Positions 33,601 through 44,600 of a DNA stretch of 53,087 nucleotides are shown here, one piece after another. Numbering within the stretch: the first letter of the stretch is position 1; each line of letters starts with the position of its first letter. The stretch comes from Helochares maculicollis (Eukaryota; Arthropoda; Insecta; Coleoptera; Hydrophilidae). Under the pieces are notes generated by a model that was given only the letters and a program-made list of their open reading frames with translations, made no database searches and was not told the DNA's origin. The stretch lies in the NCBI GenBank assembly GCA_033557835.1, contig JAWQRO010000135.1:1-53087 (forward strand), given 5' to 3'. The position numbers and the translations under genes were made by a program.

Positions 33601-36600
33601 TTATGTATTACTCTTTTAACATTTTATTTTATTTATCATGACAAAGAACAGTTATATCAAAATCCAAAAAGTCAGGTTTTAAAATTTTTGTTTTTGTATA
33701 TATGTCTACAGCAAACATAATAAACACAAAAACTAATTTCATAAAATTAATTTAAGATTAAATTATTACTAGTCAAAATAATGTTTTAGGCTTGAGTTTG
33801 TCAATAAAACACATTATTTTGACTTATAAAGATTATGTTAAGCAATGCAGAAATAAATGAAACAAAGTATAAGATTATTAAGTGGTTTTAATTGTCATAG
33901 GTGTTGTTCAAACAGGCTTCAACCGCCTCTGGGGCTATGAAAACTTCGATCTTCTTCAATGTCCCAACATTCTACCTCCTGTCAAAGTCGATCCCCCAAA
34001 AATCAACTTGGGCCAAGACCTCCTAAACGAAGCCAACTGTAGCCAAGACATTTTTCGATGCACAATGACAAAAATTCCAGAAACTTCAGCGCTCTTGCAA
34101 AAATCTCGGTTACCTCTTGGAGTGCTTATACACCCTTTTAAGGATTTAAACCACCTACCAGTGATACAATGTAATAACATTGTTAGATGCCGTGCATGTA
34201 GGACTTATATTAATCCTTTTGTCTTTTTTGTTGACACTAAACGGTGGAAATGCAATCTTTGCTATAGAGTCAACGATTTACCTGAAGAATTTTTGTTTGA
34301 CCCGGTTAGTAAAACATATGGTGATCCTGCAAGGCGGCCTGAAATCAAAGCTAGTACGATAGAATACATAGCACCTGCAGAATACATGCTGAGACCACCT
34401 CAGCCTGCTATTTATCTATATTTGTTAGATGTATCTCGGGCTGCCGTTGAATGTGGATATTTACACACAGTCTGCAATTCACTTCTCTCTGAATTAAAGA
34501 ATTTGCCGGGTGATGCTCGAATGCATATTGGTTTCTTAACTTACAACTCTGCAATACATTTCTTTAATTTGGGAGAAGGCTTAAGTCAGCCACATGAACT
34601 TACAGTCTTGGACATAGATGATGTGTTCTTGCCATGTCCAGATAATCTTCTGGTAAATCTACAGGATAGGATGGAACTAGTGCAAGATTTACTGGTGCAA
34701 TTGCCAATGCGATATGCAAACAGCTACGATACAGGTTCAGCTTTAGGAGCAGCTTTACAAGTCGCCCATAAAATGATGGCCTCTACTGGAGGGAGAATTA
34801 CGGTTTTCCAAGTATCTCTGCCTACCGTTGGCCCTGGTTCTCTACAGCCAAGGGAAGACCCGAGTCAGAGAGCTTCAGCAGACGTGCAACATTTGAATCC
34901 AGCCAACGATTTTTACAAGCGCCTTGCTTTAGATTGTAGTGGGCAACAAGTAGCTGTGGATCTTTTTATTCTTAATTCAATGTACATAGATTTAGCAACA
35001 GTTTCTGGAATTAGCAGGTTTAGTGGTGGGTGCATACATCACATTCCGTTGTTTAAAGCAGAACGAACGTTACACAGCACGCAGTTGGAGAGGATATTCA
35101 AGAGATATTTAACGAGGAAGATTGGATTCGAGGCAGTCATGAGAGTCAGGTGTACTAGAGGTTTATCCATCCATACTTTCCATGGGAACTTCTTTGTTAG
35201 GTCAACTGATTTGTTGTCGCTACCGAATATTAACCCTGATGCAGGTGAGTCTTCTGCATTTTTTTCATTACAAGGTGTGTTATTAACATTACCTCATAAT
35301 ATTTTTAAATACTAACTAAATGTTTGGTGTATTTAATAATGTTTCTTTAAAATGAATGACTTGCAATATAACCAGTCTATGTTCTTTATGGCTTGTTTGC
35401 AGACTTGTTTGTGTGGTTAATGATACAGGTGTCATGTTTGCATAATATTTTAAAATGTAGCGTAGAAATTACACTATATTAATTTGTCAGCGATCTCAAA
35501 TTACATGTATTTTCAATTTCAAACAAAGAAACTAATAGATAGTTTTCTAAACACATACCTAAACGTATGATTCAGATATTTATTATTGTAGATAAAAATC
35601 TATTGTCTAACAAGTGACTGATTGGGTTAAAAAATTGTGTCGATAAAGACGAAATTTAAAGGGGTTTATTGCAACGAAAAGAATCACTAAATGGTAATTC
35701 AGTAGGGTAGCGGTTTTGGGGAGGTGAGTATTCATGGCCATTTCTTAAAGGAATACAGGATAATTTTAAAAACTGAGCCATTGACACAGCTTTCAGTTCT
35801 AAGAAAATTATTAATACATCATTAAAAATTTATACTGGTATCAATTATCTCAAGTCAATAAGATACATATTTACCTCTTAACTCCACTTTAGAAAGATTG
35901 TAAGAAATATCAAATCAGTTGAAATATGGCAAATATTATTTATAACTAGTGTTATAACATGGTAACATAATAATAAATAAAACAGTTTTCTAATTAAAAA
36001 ATCTTGAATGTCTCCACTCAACATCCCCGTATAAATATATAAGTACTGCATAAAAGTACTATACCTTCGATTAATAATAACAAAAGTACAACCACCAACA
36101 TGCGATGCAAAAATTTAAACAAAACTTTCAATTTTCATAAGTTCCAACTGAAACTATACATAAATGTATATTTTACGATTTTTATTGATTCTACAGAATC
36201 GCAGCCAAAAAGTTTCGTTAAAAATTTTAATATTGAATGCTTAAATAAATATCTAATTTTAAAGTGTGAATTCATAACCTAACAAATGAAACAGATAGGC
36301 TGAGACTTGACACAGAATATAATATAAGAAGCAAACGATTTAAACTGAAGTTTTCATATGCATGCTTATAGTTTAGCAAAACTTCAGTCAGCATAGGTCA
36401 AATTTTCTTAATCAACTTTATTTTTCAAATCTAATAATTTGTACGATAATAATATAATTTTATATCGCTTAATTTTTCCTATGTTGTAAATGAATGTTAT
36501 ATTATTATTTATTTTACTCCCATCACTTGTATTTGATATAAGTTACTGTGCTAATAAATGAGAATAATTTTTAAAATTTTGACCATTTTTGATTCTGCAA

Positions 36601-39600
36601 CATTCTAGAAGTATCGCTAAAAAATTATAATTTTTTTAACAAAAGATTTTAATAAAAAGTCAGTTTCTAATATTTTGTTTACCTTGGAACTTCATATGTA
36701 AGATTTTTTTAATGTCTTTCAGGCATGTGAGAAATTTCAAGTCAATAGCTCTATTTAAAGGCCTAGTTTACTTGAAAAAACGTCAAAACTGCGTAGGTAA
36801 ACAGGTACTTCTGGTGGTTGTACATACCCTAAAAGTTGATACGGATCTAAGATTTTGTGATAATAGCTGTATACCAAATTTCATTGCTCCACCCCAAACG
36901 GTCTGACTACTATGTCAAAAATGGTCAAAATGGATTCAGGGGCTCTCAAAACATGAGGTTGAATTTTTTCATGATCCCAATACCTTCCCTTTACTATACT
37001 TCATATATAAATGTATAATATGGGAATGTAAAAATTGAACAATTAACACTTTTCTTTTGCCTGGATGATGACTAGAATCTGTCTGACTTAAAAGTTAAAT
37101 TTAAAAAATGCCCTTTGTTAACTTGAAATGATTATTTTATGTTAATCTAAAAATGAATATAAAATTGATTAAAAAAGTAAAAATTAGAAATTCATGCCAT
37201 TATTGTCGGTTTCTTGAATTTTACCGATATCAAATATTCTCTAAAAATACTTATAATCGTTTGACAAAAATATATTCCTGTAACTACGCATATCTAGTAA
37301 ATACAATAATTTTATGTTTTATGAGTTTACACAAAAAATTACAATAATATTGAAATATGACTATGTGGTGTTGTGTAAAACTTGCACAACTATCAATAAC
37401 TTGACAATATATGTTATATTAACAAATGGTAGCATATGGTTATTCTTTAGAATAGGTATCTACCAAATATTCCACCATGTCTTCAAATATAATTTTCTAT
37501 CATATAAAAGATGTTGCAGAATTAATTTCCAATACTTAACCCACATGTTAAGAACGCCAATGTGACCACGATCTGGCATTTTCTAAGTTTAAAGGGGTAT
37601 TCTAGTGTAGAGGCACGAATTTCGCCCAGTTTTTGAAGCACTGTAAAATTGAAACAAATAATATTTTTACTATCTATTTTTTTATAGTTTGTTTATTGAT
37701 ATTTTAATAGTACATAAAATAATTTACAAAAAAAATTAATCCACAAAATTATGGAGAGTCAAAGTGGGGGGTCCCAAAAAAAAAGTTGTTCTGGCGGGCG
37801 TGAATTCCACCCTCCTGGAGATTATAAAAATAAAAAAATGCCCACATTATAATTATTATAGATGCCGCTATCGTATGAACCACAGACAGGCCAATTGAGA
37901 TTCTCATAATACTTAGGATTTTTAATATAGGGATGAAACCTTCATTAAAAAATACAAACCGCTAAGAAAGTCGCAATTTCAATTGTCTTCGGTCCAGCGT
38001 GAATGTGCTTCGGAACAAAAGTCCATATCAACGAATTCAAAGATTCGTTATTATTTTGGGTTTCAGAACCCAAACATCGTGTCATCAAATCATCAGTTGT
38101 TAAACTTTCATAAATTGGTTTTATTACTCATAAAACGTCGTCATTTAGAGGAGGATTTTCATGGTTATATTCGTTAATAGTGCCGGGTTCCATTGCCTGT
38201 AGATACATGCACCAACTAGTAGAACAATTCATGTGCTGAGGATTTTTGTTTGTTGAAATTTTATGATAGTAAGTTGCCCGTATATCTCTCTTCATGTCTT
38301 CAACAGAATCTGGATTTCGACAAATTGCCAAACCGTAATACAAAGACAATTCATTGATGAGCTTATCAGTGAGCTTACCAGCACCCTTGCCACCAATACC
38401 TTTATTAACTTTTTTTGCTGCATGTAACCGTTACTACAAATGGGTATAACTCTGAAACTAATGAGAATTTTGAAAAATCCTTTTAATGACATATTCTTGA
38501 ATATCTAAACTTTAGAAATATGAACAAAAAAATTTTTGATTTTTTTCAATTTTCTACACTAGAATATCCCCTTAAATAAAAATGTTGAAAATTTGGGACT
38601 CCTGGCATAATTGAAATGACGCCGATAGACCATGCTGGGTTAAAGAATATTATGGAGACACAAAGACACCTTTATTGCTTTAAAAATAATGGCATCATAA
38701 TTAAACATGTCATTAAAACCTCGAGATTAACATTTTTCATGAACGCAAAACCGTCCTTATCAAAGAGAAACAGAAAAAGAACTATTGAAGTAAAATTTTA
38801 TAGCTTCGCGTTTTATCGAATCATTTAAAACAGAACGTGACCTCGAAAAATGATCGTTTTGTATTACTATCTTTCGCTGCAAGAAAGACGATTACATCAT
38901 ACATCGCAAACTAACGTCACCTTTATCTCTATAAAAATAACAGCATCACAATCAAACCAAAGCGTTACATTCGTCATAATCACGAGATAAAACTATTTCA
39001 CCAACACAAAACCTTCCTAATAACATAAAGACAGAAAGAAGAACATAAACAACCATTTAAGTAAAATTTTATTCAAGCACGATGTTTTTGAACTGGAGAT
39101 CGTACGTGACCTCGAAAGAATATCGCTTTATATTATCAACATTCGTTGTCATTAAAATTCGATGGACTACAGTCAGTTGTTAATAGTACAAATTCGTGTT
39201 ATTGCGACGACAGAAAAACATGCACCTCTTCCCTTGCATCTGTGGTTGTAAATTTATGACACTTTACGTTTTCTGATGAGCATCCGCTCTCATTTTTATC
39301 ACCTTGTTCACAATAAAACGATGGTTTTTTTTGTTTCTTACTTAGCAAGCTCAGATGATTAGTAAATATATCTTTTTTTGAATGAGGCATAAAGAAAAGT
39401 TTAGCTGACTTACGTAATAGGAAATAATGTAATAAAAACAAATTGAAGTAAACATAATCAGACCAAACAAGTGAGGCTCGTTTTTATTTCTTTTCATTGA
39501 GGGTTTTTCTATTATTATTTCGTCAGTTTCAAGTCCAGATGCTTTAAGCATAAATAAGAAGGTGATTATTTGAAATACCGAAAAAATGTTTCCCATGAAT

Positions 39601-41053
39601 TTGCAGTGTTTGGCGGTTACAGGTTCACCAGTATCATTTACAACTTCCCTCGGAAACAATTGTATTTATGCTGCCTAACTCATTTAATGTAAATAGCATA
39701 TTTTGTATATCAATTTCTATGAATGAAAATCAACAAAATGAAACTATGTATATTATATTATTGTTTTGAGGTTCCGTTAGCAAAACTATTGATCAATATT
39801 TTAACTTTATAATTATTCCCAGTGTAAGGGTTTCTATTATTATCTGTGTAAATATATCTATCTGACACTTTTACTACAGTTCTTGTATACTAAATAAGAA
39901 AAAGCTTTAGTGTGTTAAATACACATTTTTCTGACAACTGAATTGTAAGACCATACAAATTCTCAATGAAACAGCTCTACATAAATGAAATACAATTTAT
40001 ATGACTAGTGCTTATAGCACAATAGCGTTGTACAGCACTATAAAGATTAAACAAATATTAGCCCAACTTAAACGAAAATGCTTCTTTGCAAATTAGTAAA
40101 CTATGTCATTTATTTCAGGTTTCGGAATGCAAGTTTCCATTGAAGAAAGCTTATCTGATGTGCAAACTGTCTGTTTCCAGGCAGCTCTCCTCTACACCTC
40201 AAGTAAAGGCGAGCGCAGGATAAGAGTACACACTCTTTGCCTACCTGTGTGCAACACCCTAACAGATATCATCAATTCTGCTGATCAACAGTGCATCATC
40301 GGTCTATTGTCGAAAATGGCAGTAGATCGATCCATGCAATCTAGTCTATCAGATGCTCGCGAAGCATTTTTGAATGTTGCCATAGACATTTTGTCAAGTT
40401 ACAAGTTGTCGCAGAATATGGGAGCAACAACGAGTTCCCTCCTGGCTCCCAACTGCCTCAAATTGCTTCCGTTGTATATTTCAGCCTTACTAAAACATAC
40501 GGCCTTTAGAACGGGAACTTCAACTCGACTGGACGATAGAGTTAAAGCAATGTGTGATATGAAAGCCAAACCTCTTTCTTATATAATCCAACAAATTTAC
40601 CCCGATTTGTATCCCATACATAATTTAGAAGAGCATCCCACAGTGCCGAATGAAGAAGAAGAGCAAGTTCACATCCCTCCACTTCTTCAATTAACAGCAA
40701 GAAGTTTGGATTCCAATGGTGCTTATTTGATGGATTTGGGTGAACATATGATTATCTTAGTTTGCCCATCTGTAAATCCTACATTTATAAAAGAAGCCCT
40801 GGGCTTTAGCGATTATAGGTCAATTTCAGACAAAGTGTATGAACTACCATACTTGGAAAATATCCACAACCAAAGGCTGCAAGCGTTTATAAATTATTTG
40901 AACGACGAAAAACCTTTTATAGCGACTTTAGAAATAATGAGGGACGATAGTCTTGATAGGCATGTGTTCTTTGAAAGGTTAGTAGAAGACCGGGTGGAGA
41001 CTGCCTTATCTTATCACGAGTTCTTGCAACATTTAAAAACTCAAGTGAAATAA
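30649..41053 (+). CDS. Sec24AB: Sec24 (Sec24A/B class), COPII coat cargo adaptor
   Basis: Three coding exons, 30649-33535, 33901-35244 and 40119-41053, join in phase (both introns phase 1, GT-AG) to 1721 aa. Sec24 pairs with Sec23 in the inner COPII coat and selects cargo at ER exit sites. The conserved body starts near residue 963 (GFNRLWGYE). The zinc finger is C1059-x2-C1062-x17-C1080-x2-C1083. Then come the trunk (YLLDVSRAAVECGYL, TGSALGAALQVA), the beta barrel, the helical domain (CFQAALLYTSSKGERRIRVH, RTGTSTRLDDRV) and a C-terminal gelsolin-like region ending EFLQHLKTQVK. The A/B class fits an N-terminus with RLQPANIRQLTENYANMNL. Metazoan Sec24A/B proteins are usually about 1100-1300 aa. 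The excess is an N/Q/P/S-rich N-terminus with internal repeats, all in exon 1. Confidence 0.95.
31110..33530 (+). repeat. Low-complexity and tandem-repeat coding region of Sec24
   Basis: Residues about 155-960 are dominated by N, Q, P, S and G. Three repeat styles are visible. Residues about 165-205 have SNP-type phrases (NPNP, SNPPQ, NPTHSSNPSHSS). Residues about 557-610 have about 14-residue units of the form G-Q-x-x-LQNQGS-HGQ. Residues about 680-815 have 6-9 residue units such as NQGMPPNQG and SQGMPLNQG. Confidence 0.9.
35245..36719. other. Sec24 intron 2, 5' part
   Basis: AT-rich intron sequence without a recognised element. Short ORFs at 36100-36282 look random. Confidence 0.5.
36720..37030 (-). 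repeat. Copy B of the dispersed noncoding repeat (Sec24 intron 2)
   Basis: The reverse complement aligns in order with 8,580-8,905 through several short blocks, among them 'aagtaaactag', 'cctac-cagttt', 'tcatgaaaaaatt' and 'catgttttgag'. The short plus-strand ORF here (36712-36906) is therefore unlikely to be a gene. Confidence 0.5.
37593..38571 (-). mobile_element. Kolobok-like DNA element with TTAA flanks (979 bp)
   Basis: The inverted ends are AGGGGTATTCTAGTGTAGA at 37593 and TCTACACTAGAATATCCCC ending at 38571. TTAA flanks both sides (37589-37592 and 38572-38575). This is the terminal and target-site pattern of TTAA-inserting superfamilies. The G-rich ends and the protein fragment point to Kolobok rather than piggyBac. 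At under 1 kb it is too short to be autonomous. Confidence 0.75.
37850..38420 (-). pseudogene. Broken C-terminal fragment of a Kolobok/Mutator-like transposase
   Basis: Minus-strand frames, with shifts between them, give KVNKGIGGKGAGKLTDKLI, then LYYGLAICRNPDSVEDMKRDI, ATYYHKISTNKNPQH, an STSWCKYLQA-type segment, a QNNNESLN-like segment near 38.05 kb and a GISIGP-like end. These phrases are typical of the 'mutator-like transposase' proteins of animal TTAA elements. At least one frameshift (near 38,350) and a stop break the frame. The N-terminal half is missing. Confidence 0.6.
38640..39660 (-). repeat. Dispersed repeat copy 1: unknown reading frame plus tandem-repeat tail
   Basis: The minus strand is homologous, along its length, to the plus strand of 52,066-53,050. 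The first half (39660-39190) carries two overlapping frames of an unrecognised protein: KASGLETDEIIIEKPSMKRN, then FNLFLLHYFLL (hydrophobic) followed by FFMPHSKKDIFTN and a Ser/Lys-rich end stopping at 39199-39201. A frameshift or deletion near 39,470 separates them. The second half (about 39190-38640) is two diverged units about 250 bp apart (an 'aaggtg-c' mark at about 38,664 and about 38,918), each with 'ataaaattttacttcaat' and 'ttctgtctttatg'-like blocks. It sits inside Sec24 intron 2. Confidence 0.7.
39661..40118. other. Sec24 intron 2, 3' end
   Basis: AT-rich, ending in the TTTATTTCAG acceptor (40118) of the last Sec24 exon. Nothing else was seen. Confidence 0.5.
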
Positions 41054-41425
41054 TTTTAGAACATTGTTAAACAAAGGTGAAAGATTTTCGGTGTCTTAAT
41101 TTTACCTGTAATGCAAATTTATTGCTCAAAAATGGACTATGCATTTTTACGTTGTAACACGCATTTATTTTTATGTTGTTTTTGTACCTCCAAGCTTTTT
41201 TTAAATCTCCAAAGCCAAAAGTTGAATTGAGAGTGAGCAGCAATAATTTTGCATTAATTTTTATTGATCAGAACTGATATTAAAAAATAATATTGATAAT
41301 ATAATTCTTGGTTGGAATATTGATTATATGTTATATTTTCACTTCTTGTGATTTATTTTTTTATTGTACATAATTAAATCACTGGTATTTTTAGTTCTTA
41401 TGCGAACACAACATGCATAATTATT

Positions 41426-41431
41426 AATAAA
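41426..41431 (+). terminator. Candidate Sec24 polyadenylation signal
   Basis: AATAAA lies 373 nt after the Sec24 stop codon. Its distance to the minus-strand AATAAA of the convergent ZNF330 gene is only about 180 bp. Confidence 0.5.
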
Positions 41432-41606
41432 ATGATTTTAGATCAATGGTATTTGTTGATCAATAAGTTATATAATTATTATATATATATTATATTTGTA
41501 ATAGTTTTGATTGGTTATGTAATGAATTATTTAATGAAATAGGTATTTATCCAATTATCTGTTTATAATAGTAATAAATATGTATATTATTCTCTAGGTT
41601 GTTGCT

Positions 41607-41616
41607 TTTATTTATT
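41607..41616 (-). terminator. Candidate ZNF330 polyadenylation signals
   Basis: Two overlapping AATAAA hexamers on the minus strand lie about 40 nt beyond the ZNF330 stop codon (41654-41656). Confidence 0.55.
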
Positions 41617-41653
41617 TGATAAACAATCAGTTATATTACAAAAATAAATGAAT

Positions 41654-44600
41654 TTATTTATCGTCTTCCTCTTCGGAGGATTCCTCTGATGTTTCTTCGT
41701 AACTTTCTTCTTCGTAATCCTCATCATCATCTTCATCATCAGAAAAGTTGGCATTGCCAAAACCGTAGCCACTTCCGTAAGCATTATCGCCTGCAGCATC
41801 ATCATCATCGTCATCATACGTAGCTTGGCCTTGCCTACCGAATTTATGACTTCGGGCTGAAATGAAGACAGATTTAAACCATCTGCTAAGTTTCAATGAT
41901 GACGAAGGTGTATACAAAATCACAGCTTGATAATGGTTTTATGATAAACTTAATTAATCTGTGTTAAACAGGATTAATAAGGCATATGGTTAGATACGAC
42001 AGCACAAAATGGTTTTAGGTGCTCTTTAAAAGTAAAGTCTGTCAAAATTTTATATAAATCTCGAAAAGGATTAATTAATCCACTTGAAAGAATTTCATAA
42101 CTACCAAGTTTTCATGATTTCTATTTTTCTATTTCTAAAGTCTATACAAAATTGTTTATGTTTCTAAAGTTGACACTGATATACAATTTGACTATAAAAG
42201 CTGAACATTAATTTCAACACACTCACTCGAATTATCCGATAAAGTTTAGAAATAAAATTTATTGGGCAATTAAAAAAATGTGAGAAACATTTTTTATCAC
42301 AATATCTTCGAATCATCACGAATCTAAAGATGAAGATATAGTTAGAAATGATAGCTATAGTACGACAAAATCCAAATTTATACATATTCACACCGAAGAG
42401 CAAAAAGATTGAGAAAAACTATTGTAAAATCACTGATTAAATAAATCATTTTACAATTATTGTTAGTGATGAATGGAAAAGTTATTGAAACGTAAAAATA
42501 AAGAAACAAAAATATTGTAAATCAGACGAAATTAGTATTTCAGATAAAATTTCTAAGCTATTAAATCTACAATTTTGCAGTACCATTTAATGTTATGCCA
42601 ATATAGCACCTTATAACATTTATACTTAATTGGCTCAAAGTAAGAAATAAACTCGATCTATAGATTGATGTATGATAAGCATCTTGTTATAAAAAAGGAC
42701 AAAAATGTTGATTGACATAAGGCTCATACATTAAAGCAGGTTGCTATGAACAAATTGTAGGGAGTCGTTTACAGAAACAATATTTCTGAGAGCATAACAT
42801 CACTGACCTGCTCACTAACCATTTTTACATTCAATTATAAGCCACCATTTTACTACATATGATTCCCTCTTTGGAATCCCATATTATGAAACACAATTAG
42901 TAATTTTCTATGTATTGACTGTAATACTTTTTCTTTTGTTGTTTCAATTGACCCTTTTTGCTCACCGAAAATAACATATCACACTGTGCTCAAAAATCTT
43001 GCCTGAATTGGCAAGTTGTTCAAATTGTAAGGCTCAAATATGTATTTAGACCGTTAAGAACTAACATGTGAAAAATTTTTAAGACAATATTAATACCACT
43101 AATAACTTAAGTGTGTTCACATATTAGAAAAGTAATGAACGAGAAAAATTATTAACGATCCAAATGTTTCAGTAAATATGGAAGTAGTGTATATGCTTTA
43201 CTTTTCCTCAAGTTTTAAAAAATATTCCACACTTACAATATTTGAAATAAAATGAAATCTACTTAATAAAAATAAATTAAAGAACACAACTTACTTGACA
43301 TGCTAAGGTCCTTAGTTTGAGAGGTTTCAAAGCCACATTTAGGACATGGAATTGCCTTGTTCTTCTCATATTTAAAACCTTTTCTCCTTACATGATCTTC
43401 ACAATAGCAAGTTTTGCATTTGAGACAAGAATATTGTCCCAACTTATTGCATGATTGACCTAAAATAGGAAAAAGTAGTTATTACCAAAGTTTTATAAAC
43501 AAGTGAATAATGGCAAAGGGAAATGTCAAATTAAATGATAAGATTGTGTAAAAATAACACTGGTTAAGCAAAAATATTGAAACTTACAAGTAAAAGAAAC
43601 GTTGAGGTTCAATTTACTATGTAAACATTTTATTATCAAATAAACGAGACTTTTAGTATAGATACTACTCATTTAATCAGCTCTTCTTTTTTGAACTATA
43701 ATTAGAACATTAGAACTATTTCATAGTTTGTTATGGTGTTTGAAACTATTTTATATGTCGCATTTCAAGTATATTGGCTACTTCAATAATACCGAATTTG
43801 TTGTCAATATATTTTATGCTTCTGGAAATGTTTACAAATTAGGAGTACAAATAAGTATCCGCCGTTTTAAGGAAGGTGTCACGGAGCGCAGCTTTCGATA
43901 TAATTTGCACATGATAACCGGCTTAAAAATTAGTCTGTTCGTTCTAAAATAACATAACCTTACTATATTAGTGACTCCGTGCTAGAAAAATATAATTTTC
44001 TTGAGCTGAAAATGTCTAAATTTGAACCAAATAAATGTCATTTGCGGGAACTTTTAATTTATTTCTTTAATTTAAAAAATCTGCAGCTGAGGCGCATCGA
44101 TTGCTCCTAGAAGCATATAATGAAGCTACTTTGAGTGAGAGAACGTGTCGTGAGTGGTTTCAAAAGTTTAAAAATGGTAATTTTGATGTAGAAGACAAAG
44201 ACTGCAGTGGAAGATCTAAAATTTACGAAGATGCAGAATTGGAAGAATTATTGGAGGAATATTCATCTGAAACACAAAAGGAACTTGCTCTCACATTAGA
44301 AGTCACTCAATAAACAGTTTCAATCGTTTAAAATCATTAGGAATGATTCATAAACAAGGAAATTGGGTTCCATACGAATAGAAGCCAAGAGATATTGAAC
44401 GCCGATTATGCATGAGTAAAATACTGTTAGCCAGGCATAAAAACAAAGTTTTTTACATCGAATCATCACCTGGGATGAGAAATGTATACATTATGACAAC
44501 CCAAAAAGAAGAAAATCGTGGGGAAAACCTGGCCACGCGTTAACATCCACAGCAAAACCGAATATTCATGGAAAAAACTCATGCTGTGTATATGGTGGGA

